Part shown: positions 58,342 to 64,000 of the stretch, piece after piece
Position numbering within the stretch: position 1 is the first letter of the stretch
Layout: each line of letters starts with the position of its first letter
Origin: DSOI01 sp041394885
GTDB taxonomy: Bacteria; Acidobacteriota; Terriglobia; Bryobacterales; Bryobacteraceae
Direction of reading: 5' to 3'
Assembly: GCA_041394885.1 (NCBI GenBank)
Contig: JAWKHI010000009.1
Coordinates: forward strand, 124,001-188,000
DNA: 64,000 nt
The notes under the pieces: generated by a model
What the model was told of the DNA's origin: nothing
Database searches by the model: none
Seen by the model: only the letters and a program-made list of their open reading frames with translations
Position numbers and translations under genes: made by a program

Positions 58342-59613
58342 ATGAGCAACGCTCTCCTATGGGTGACAGCCCTCGGCCTGGAGGTCTGTTTGGCGATCCT
58401 CGCATCGACCGCCGATGCCGGCGCGATCCCTTTGCAGATCGGGCTACTGATGACATCGGTCCTATTGTACACGTTTTCGGCGCACTTGGTAGCCAGGGAA
58501 ACGCCTGACCTCCACAAGAAAGTGGTGTTATCGTTAGCAATCCTTTATCGTTTGACCCTCATCGGTGCCCAACCCGCTCTTTCTGACGATGTTCTACGCT
58601 ACCGGTGGGAGGGCGCGGTGCAGGTGGAGCAGGGGGGCAATCCTTACCTGATGCGGCCCGAGGATCGACGAATTCCAGGGGCGGGATTCCGGTCCGGCTA
58701 CGGTCCCCTGACTACGCTGATCGAGGCGGGTACGTACCGGGCGGCGGCGGCGATTACGGCCGATCCGCGCGCGCAGGCTTTTTGGATGAAGGCGCCAGCG
58801 GTCGCTTTCGAACTCATGACGCTGGGGCTCCTGGCCGGGTTGCCCGTGCGGCAGTTGGTTTGGTACGCATGGTCGCCGCTGCCGGTTGTGGAGTTCTGGT
58901 GGAACGGGCACAACGACGCGCTGCCGGTCCTCTGCATCCTGATTGCGGCGCTGGCGGCAAGGAGAGAACGGTGGACGCACGCGCTGCTCGCCATCGGCGT
59001 GGGAGTGGCGGCCAAGTGGTGGCCGGCGATGCTGGCGCCGGCGTTGGTGTGGCATGCGGGATTCTCGTGGCGCCGGGTGTGCCGCTGGCCTCTGCTGGTG
59101 CTGCCGGCGGCCGCCGCGGCGATTCCGTTTCTGACGGTTCCCGTGGGTGTGTTCATCGAAAACGCCCGCTTCATGAGCGGCTTCGTGGGCGGATGGCGGA
59201 ACAACGACAGCATCTTTGGACTGTTGCTCTGGGCGACGGGCGATGCCTACCGGGCCAAGTATCTGGCGTTCGCGCTGATCGCGGCGGCCGTCCTGTGGAT
59301 GTTGCGATGGCCAGTGGAGCGGGCGATGCTGGGCGTGATCGCGGTGGTCCTGTTGATATCGGCGAACTGCCATCCCTGGTACCTCACGTGGTTCACGCCA
59401 CTTCTGGTGTGGGTGCGATGGCCGCCATTGTTTGTGTGGCAGGCGCTGATGCCGATGGCGTATCTGGTGTTGGTGGACTGGCGGACGCGCGGGGTTTGGG
59501 ATGGGTCTACGGCTGCGCGGTGGTGGATCTGGGGACCGGTGTACGCGTCAATGGCGGTGTGGGGCTGCCTGCGGGCGTCGCGTGTCGGATCTCCGCGGGA
59601 TCGGCTATCCTGA
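58342..59613 (+). CDS. Polytopic GT-C-type glycosyltransferase
   Basis: 423 residues with about ten hydrophobic segments. The acidic pair in LSDDVLRYRWEG near residue 78 matches the first-loop motif of lipid-sugar-dependent GT-C enzymes, and FWWNGHNDALP near residue 192 is a second conserved loop. Such enzymes move a sugar from a polyprenyl carrier. Its start is 3 bp from the GT2 gene on the other strand, so the two may form a functional pair in polysaccharide synthesis. No clear substrate. Confidence 0.8.
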   Translation: MSNALLWVTALGLEVCLAILASTADAGAIPLQIGLLMTSVLLYTFSAHLVARETPDLHKKVVLSLAILYRLTLIGAQPALSDDVLRYRWEGAVQVEQGGNPYLMRPEDRRIPGAGFRSGYGPLTTLIEAGTYRAAAAITADPRAQAFWMKAPAVAFELMTLGLLAGLPVRQLVWYAWSPLPVVEFWWNGHNDALPVLCILIAALAARRERWTHALLAIGVGVAAKWWPAMLAPALVWHAGFSWRRVCRWPLLVLPAAAAAIPFLTVPVGVFIENARFMSGFVGGWRNNDSIFGLLLWATGDAYRAKYLAFALIAAAVLWMLRWPVERAMLGVIAVVLLISANCHPWYLTWFTPLLVWVRWPPLFVWQALMPMAYLVLVDWRTRGVWDGSTAARWWIWGPVYASMAVWGCLRASRVGSPRDRLS

Positions 59614-59727
59614 AAGCAAGTAGGCGTCAGGGCGTCCCCCACCTGCGCACTTACCCGGCCACGTTGCAAACAGGGCTCCGTAGCTTTGAGACGTAGTAGT
59701 TGGAAGGGCAAGAAAGGCTTCAGGGAA

Positions 59728-62700
59728 ATGATTCGCATTGCATTTGCATTCATCCTGCTCAGCGCGTCGGCCTGGGCACAAGCAGTCGCTGGATTCGGCG
59801 GGGTTTCCGGTGTCGTTCGCGACGCCACCGGCGCCGTTGTGGCGAACGCGAACGTGATCGTCGCCAATGAGTCAAAAGGGATTCGGCGAACGCTCACCAC
59901 CAACGAGGCGGGCGTGTTCAGCGCGCCGGCACTGGTTCCCGCCACCGGATACGACGTGTCGGTGAGCGCGTCCGGGTTTTCGTCGTGGGAAGTGAAGGCG
60001 TTCGAGATCCTGATTGGGCAGAACGTCAACCTGAACGTCACGCTGGATGTGGCCACCGCCGCCACCACCGTCGATGTGATCGGCGCGGCCCCTATTATCG
60101 AGCAGACCAAGACGGGCGTTTCGCAGGTGGTGAATTCGCGGCAGATTCTCAATCTGCCGATCAATGGGCGCCGCGTGGATAGCTTCGTGCTTCTCACGCC
60201 GGGCGTGGTTTCCGACGGATCGTTCGGCTTGGTGAGTTTCCGCGGAATCGCGGGAGGAAATTCGTTCCTCACCGACGGCAATGACACCACCAATCAGTTC
60301 TACAACGAAAACGCCGGACGCACACGGATCACGACTCAGATTTCGCAGGATGCGGTGCAGGAGTTCGAAGTGCTCTCCAATAACTACTCGGCGGAGTTCG
60401 GGCGCGCTTCCGGTGGCGTGATCAACACGGTGACCCGCAGCGGCGGCAACGATGTCCATGGCACCGGATACTGGTTTTTCCGCAACCGTTCCCTGAACGC
60501 GCGGGACCCCTATTCGACCGTGAATCCGCCCGAGGTTCGCCACCAGGCCGGCGCCTCGATCGGCGGCGCGATCAAGAAGGACAAACTGTTCTACTTTTTC
60601 AACGCGGAGACGACGCGGCGGAAGTTCCCGCTGGTGGCCTCGCTCACTCGCCCGCCCCTGTTCGACGGGAACGGGAACTTCGTGGGTACGTGTACGGCGA
60701 CCGCGGCGCAATGCGATGCGGCGATCAAGCTCATCACCAATCGCCAGTTCCAGGTGCTGGACCGCCGGGCAGACTCTGAACTGGGCTTCGGCAAACTGGA
60801 CTGGCGTCCTACCGAGCGCCATTCGATCAGCGCCAGCTTCAACTACCTGCGTTGGATCTCGCCGAACGGAATCCAGACGCAAGCGGTGCTCAACAACGGC
60901 AACGGAGTCGGCAACAACGCCAACTCCACCGTGCGGACCCGCTACGGACGGCTGTCGTGGACTTCGATCCCCACGTCGAACATCGTCAACGAGCTTCGCT
61001 ATGGATGGTTCAAAGACCGGCTGTTCGATGACGTGTCGGAGAGTCTGATTCCTCCCGAGACCGGCCGCGTCCAGATTTCGGTGCAAGGGCAGGGCAACCT
61101 GGGCGTCGCCGACGCCTATCCACGCCTGAATCCGAGCGAGAACCGCCATCAGATCGCCGACAACCTGACATGGACCACAGGGCGGCACACGGTGAAAACC
61201 GGCTTCGACTTCGTGAACACGCGGGACTACAACGATATTCTCCGCAATCGCAACGGCACCTATTCCTACCCCACATTCACGGCGTTCGCGCAGGACCTGA
61301 CCGGCAACTCCGGCGGCGCCAAACGGTGGCAGAGCTACTCGCAGCGGTTCGGCGATCCGGTGGTGGACACCACCATCCGCGACATCAATTGGTACGTGCA
61401 GGATCAATTCCGGGCGACGAAGAACCTCACGGTGAACTATGGCGTCCGTTATGAATACGCCGCCCTGCCGCAGCCTGTGCTCACCAACCCCGCCTATCCG
61501 CAGACCGGGCGTATCGTGTCGCCGAAGAGGAACTTCGCGCCGCGCATCGGCCTTGCCTATGCGTTCAACGACAACAAGACCGTGATTCGCGGCGGCTACG
61601 GAATCTTCTATGCCCGTGTGCAGGGCGGTTTTGTGAACTCGCTGTTCCTCGAAAACGGCATCTATCAGAAGCAGATCAGCCTCAACGGGACCGTGGCGGC
61701 CGATCAAGCTCTGGGTCCGGTGTTCCCGGGGCGTCTCACCGGGATTGACCGCAATCCTCCGGCCGGCACCGTGGACGTGACCTTCCAATCGCCGGACTGG
61801 CGGAATCCGTACACTCAGCAGGCCGACATCGGCGTGGAACGGCAACTGACGGAAAACCTCGGCATGACGGTCTCCTATGTCTGGTCTCGCGGTCTGCACC
61901 TGACCACGGTGCGCGATCTCAACATCGGCGCGCAGGGCCCCCAAGTCACCTACCGGATTCAGGACACCGCCGGCAACGACACCGGGACCTACACCACGCC
62001 CACGTATCTGCTGGCCAATCGCGTGGACCGCAACTGGCGGCGCGTGAACATGGTGGACCACGGCGGTAACTCCTACTACAACGCGATGGTGGTGCAGATG
62101 CGCAAACGGGCCTCCCATGGGCTCGAAGCTTCCGTGTCGTACACCTGGTCCCACGCCATCGACTTCAATCAGGGCGGGGGCAGCAGCAACATCTTCTTCT
62201 CCGGTGGGCCGTCGAGCCTGTCCAACGGCAACTACCGGGGCGATAAGTCGTCGTCATCGCTCGACCAGAGGCACCGCTTCGTCGGAACGACGGTCTGGCA
62301 GCCGGTGCTGAGCAAGTCCACCGGTGGGGCCGCGCACTGGGTGCTGAACAACTGGCAGCTTTCGCAGATCACGACGTTTGCCTCCGCGCAGCCGCAGACC
62401 CCCACGATTTTCGTGTCCGGAAGCCCGTTTGCCGGCGCGGCGTTCAACACCAGCCTGAACGGGTTTGGCGGATCCTCCCGCGTGCCCTTCCTTCCCGCCG
62501 CCAGCCTCGATATCGACCAGATCTATCGCACCGATGCGCGGCTCACCAAGATCCTGCCGTTCACCGAACGGTATCAGCTTCATCTCAACTTCGAGGCGTT
62601 CAACGTGTTCAATCACGTGTCCGACACCAGCGTGAACGGGCAGGCGTTTCAGGCGCGGAACGGCATTCTGACGCCGACGGCGCGGCTGGGCGAAGGGTCC

Positions 62701-62769
62701 GCGTCGCAGGGATTCCCGGATGGGACCAACGCGCGTCGGGCGCAGGTGAGCTTGCGATTTATTTTCTAA
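59728..62769 (+). CDS. Oar-like TonB-dependent receptor with carboxypeptidase-regulatory N-terminal domain
   Basis: 1013 residues from ATG 59728, where the signal peptide starts (FAFILLSASAWA), with AGGGA just upstream. A carboxypeptidase regulatory-like Ig domain (about 27-110) precedes a plug domain (ILNLPINGRR near 137, SRNNYSAEFGRASGG-like segment near 215) and a long barrel. It ends in SLRFIF, the C-terminal Phe recognised for outer-membrane assembly. No TonB box is evident. These receptors are abundant in Acidobacteriota and take up large polymers or siderophore-like ligands. The 66-bp gap downstream separates it from the SDR gene. Confidence 0.93.
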   Translation: MIRIAFAFILLSASAWAQAVAGFGGVSGVVRDATGAVVANANVIVANESKGIRRTLTTNEAGVFSAPALVPATGYDVSVSASGFSSWEVKAFEILIGQNVNLNVTLDVATAATTVDVIGAAPIIEQTKTGVSQVVNSRQILNLPINGRRVDSFVLLTPGVVSDGSFGLVSFRGIAGGNSFLTDGNDTTNQFYNENAGRTRITTQISQDAVQEFEVLSNNYSAEFGRASGGVINTVTRSGGNDVHGTGYWFFRNRSLNARDPYSTVNPPEVRHQAGASIGGAIKKDKLFYFFNAETTRRKFPLVASLTRPPLFDGNGNFVGTCTATAAQCDAAIKLITNRQFQVLDRRADSELGFGKLDWRPTERHSISASFNYLRWISPNGIQTQAVLNNGNGVGNNANSTVRTRYGRLSWTSIPTSNIVNELRYGWFKDRLFDDVSESLIPPETGRVQISVQGQGNLGVADAYPRLNPSENRHQIADNLTWTTGRHTVKTGFDFVNTRDYNDILRNRNGTYSYPTFTAFAQDLTGNSGGAKRWQSYSQRFGDPVVDTTIRDINWYVQDQFRATKNLTVNYGVRYEYAALPQPVLTNPAYPQTGRIVSPKRNFAPRIGLAYAFNDNKTVIRGGYGIFYARVQGGFVNSLFLENGIYQKQISLNGTVAADQALGPVFPGRLTGIDRNPPAGTVDVTFQSPDWRNPYTQQADIGVERQLTENLGMTVSYVWSRGLHLTTVRDLNIGAQGPQVTYRIQDTAGNDTGTYTTPTYLLANRVDRNWRRVNMVDHGGNSYYNAMVVQMRKRASHGLEASVSYTWSHAIDFNQGGGSSNIFFSGGPSSLSNGNYRGDKSSSSLDQRHRFVGTTVWQPVLSKSTGGAAHWVLNNWQLSQITTFASAQPQTPTIFVSGSPFAGAAFNTSLNGFGGSSRVPFLPAASLDIDQIYRTDARLTKILPFTERYQLHLNFEAFNVFNHVSDTSVNGQAFQARNGILTPTARLGEGSASQGFPDGTNARRAQVSLRFIF

Positions 62770-62835
62770 TCGCCCGCGGGGCAGAACCGGTTGCTCCGGC
62801 CAGTGCGATCCAGCTAACCTGGAGAATCCGACTCT

Positions 62836-63579
62836 ATGCCCTTTCGACTCGATGGAAAAACTGCCCTGGTCACCGGCGGAGCCAGCGGCATCGGTGAAGC
62901 CACATGCCGGGTTTTTACCGGCGCCGGCGCGAGAGTGATCATTTGCGACCTGAATCGCGATCGCGCCGAGGCGCTGGCCGGGGAGTTGGATGGCGCGCGG
63001 GCCGCGGTGTGCGACATCACCGATGAGTCCGCCGTCGCCGCTCTCTATGCCTCCATCGACAGTCTGGATGTGCTGGTGAACAATGCCGGAATCGGGCTTG
63101 TCGGCAGCGTCGAGGAGACGTCGGTGGACGATTTCGAGCGTCTGATGAAGGTGAACGTCACCGGACCGTTCCTCATGACGCGCGGGGCGATGCCGCTGCT
63201 TCTGTCCTCGCATGGGAACATCGTCAATATCGGGTCCGTGGGTGGACTGGTGGGCGTGAAGAAGCGGTTCGCCTACTGCGCCACCAAGGGGGCCGTGGTG
63301 GCGATGACCCGTCAGTTGGCGCTCGACTATCCCACCCAGATTCGCGTAAATTGCATTTGTCCGGGCACGGTGGACTCTCCGTTCGTGGAAGCCTATCTGG
63401 AGAAATACCACAAGCATGAGAAGGAGAAGGTGCGCGGGGAGTTAAACCAGCGCCAGCCGATCGGGCGGCTGGGTAAACCCATTGAAATCGCCCACATGGC
63501 GCTGTATCTGGCGTCCGAGGAAGCGGCCTTCGTCAACGGAAGCGTCCAAACCATCGATGGGGGTTGGACGGCGGCATAA
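62836..63579 (+). CDS. Classical short-chain dehydrogenase/reductase
   Basis: 247 residues, all classical SDR motifs present: TGGASGIG (13-20), NNAG near 83, catalytic Ser in NIGSVGG near 135, YCATK near 150 and the C-terminal IDGG. ATG 62836 has GGAG 11 bases upstream. NAD(P)-dependent oxidation of a secondary alcohol or sugar is likely. It follows the Oar-like receptor and may act on an imported compound. A hairpin lies just after the stop. Confidence 0.92.
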   Translation: MPFRLDGKTALVTGGASGIGEATCRVFTGAGARVIICDLNRDRAEALAGELDGARAAVCDITDESAVAALYASIDSLDVLVNNAGIGLVGSVEETSVDDFERLMKVNVTGPFLMTRGAMPLLLSSHGNIVNIGSVGGLVGVKKRFAYCATKGAVVAMTRQLALDYPTQIRVNCICPGTVDSPFVEAYLEKYHKHEKEKVRGELNQRQPIGRLGKPIEIAHMALYLASEEAAFVNGSVQTIDGGWTAA

Positions 63580-63600
63580 GGACCATCCGGATGGCCCTTT
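63580..63600 (+). terminator. Possible factor-independent terminator
   Basis: The hairpin GGACCAT-CCGG-ATGGCCC with one A/C mismatch is followed by TTT. It lies 1 base after the SDR stop. The U tract is short, so efficiency is uncertain. Confidence 0.35.
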
Positions 63601-63744
63601 GGTTCGGCTAATCCCTTCTCTTGTTGGGACCTTGGTTTTGGGATGGACCGGCTACGGTAAAGGTTCTCCCCCATGCGACCCTTGTTCAGCGCGGAACCCA
63701 CGCCTACGCTGTCCTTACCACTCTTGGTTAAGGACAAGCAATAC

Positions 63745-64000
63745 ATGAACAAGATTTTGAGATTCTCCGTCGCGGTCCTCTCGGCGCTTCCCATCGTAGC
63801 GGCCGATAGGGTAGCGCACGATCCACACAGCCCCACCGTTCCGAGCGCACGATTGGCTCCCTCCAAACCCCTCCGCCCCGTTGCGACGACCGCCGCGCGG
63901 GTGGGCATCGCGGCCCCGGGAATCGCCGCGCCGGGAATCGCAGCTCCGATTTCGGGGGGCGCAGCCGTAGTGGCCGCTCCTGCCGCCGCCACGGCTCCCA
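63745..64000 (+). CDS. Secreted Ala/Pro-rich protein, N-terminal part
   Basis: The first 85 codons are in the window. A signal peptide (FSVAVLSALPIVAA, residues 7-20) is followed by an Ala/Pro-rich tract with a short GIAAP repeat (three copies near residues 58-72). AAGGA lies ten bases upstream of ATG 63745. The rest lies beyond the window. Surface, cell-wall or filamentous roles are possible; the family is not recognised. Confidence 0.6.
   Translation, partial: MNKILRFSVAVLSALPIVAADRVAHDPHSPTVPSARLAPSKPLRPVATTAARVGIAAPGIAAPGIAAPISGGAAVVAAPAAATAP

Noticed and set aside
59872..62154. A 760-codon open frame antisense to the Oar-like receptor
   Set aside because: High GC makes long antisense frames common; it has no motif and the opposite frame is an unmistakable receptor.
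63640..63740. Possible cyclic-di-GMP riboswitch before the last gene
   Set aside because: The conserved core and tetraloop-receptor pattern could not be found.

Overview
The window is GC-rich bacterial DNA, coding-dense on both strands. It most likely comes from an Acidobacteriota chromosome near the Bryobacter/Solibacter group. I infer this from the gene content: an acidobacterial-type VWFA protein (31.3 kb), an Oar-like outer-membrane receptor with an N-terminal carboxypeptidase-regulatory domain (59.7 kb), a DUF1549/DUF1553 - WD40/cytochrome c - PPC gene trio (19.6-25.7 kb), many secreted or Tat-exported Gfo/Idh/MocA proteins, and leaderless-looking promoters. I see no rRNA, tRNA, CRISPR array, insertion sequence or replication origin.

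Layout. 0-3 kb: a leftward set of a HemN-like radical SAM protein, a flavin-dependent halogenase and a PaaK-like adenylate-forming enzyme that runs off the window; it looks like the edge of a biosynthetic cluster. 3.6-8.1 kb: a leftward five-gene sugar operon (SIS, Gfo/Idh, SDR, MetE-like, ROK kinase). 8.2-12.2 kb: a predicted outer-membrane protein, then ftsY-ribD-ribE leftward. 12.3-18.6 kb: M28 peptidase lipoprotein, BNR/PHP protein, sulfatase (one frameshift) and a small membrane protein. 18.5-25.7 kb: a DapA-family enzyme and the cytochrome c/WD40/PPC trio. 25.7-31.3 kb: MBL hydrolase, zinc-ribbon membrane protein, hybrid sensor protein with a decayed ATPase, and selB. 31.3-37.5 kb: VWFA protein, UPF0158, an aldose-epimerase-like gene (one frameshift), folK, ruvB, ruvA, and an S41-like protein. 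37.5-47.4 kb: Gfo/Idh proteins, a PQQ-propeller/EF-hand protein, an OYE-family enzyme, etfB (one frameshift), etfA, a proteasome-beta-like protein and an esterase. 47.5-54.2 kb: an HPt protein and a MoxR-DUF58-VWA-VWA operon. 54.3-56.7 kb: a small sigma-70 factor and a VapBC module. 56.7-63.6 kb: divergent GT2 and GT-C glycosyltransferases, the Oar-like receptor and an SDR. The window ends inside a secreted Ala/Pro-rich protein.

Two cautions. First, at least ten genes or gene parts change reading frame by single-base insertions or deletions, mostly in short G or C runs, while their conserved residues survive in alternating frames. The events are isolated at 17.6, 32.7 and 44.8 kb and dense from 53.0 to 58.0 kb. 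I read most of them as consensus errors rather than true pseudogenes. Second, functions are from motif recognition by eye; no database search was possible.

The points most worth following up are the halogenase/radical SAM/ligase cluster, the proteasome-beta-like protein translationally coupled to etfA, the OYE-ETF operon, the degenerate hybrid kinase, and the duplicated 19-bp promoter element that would give a leaderless moxR transcript.
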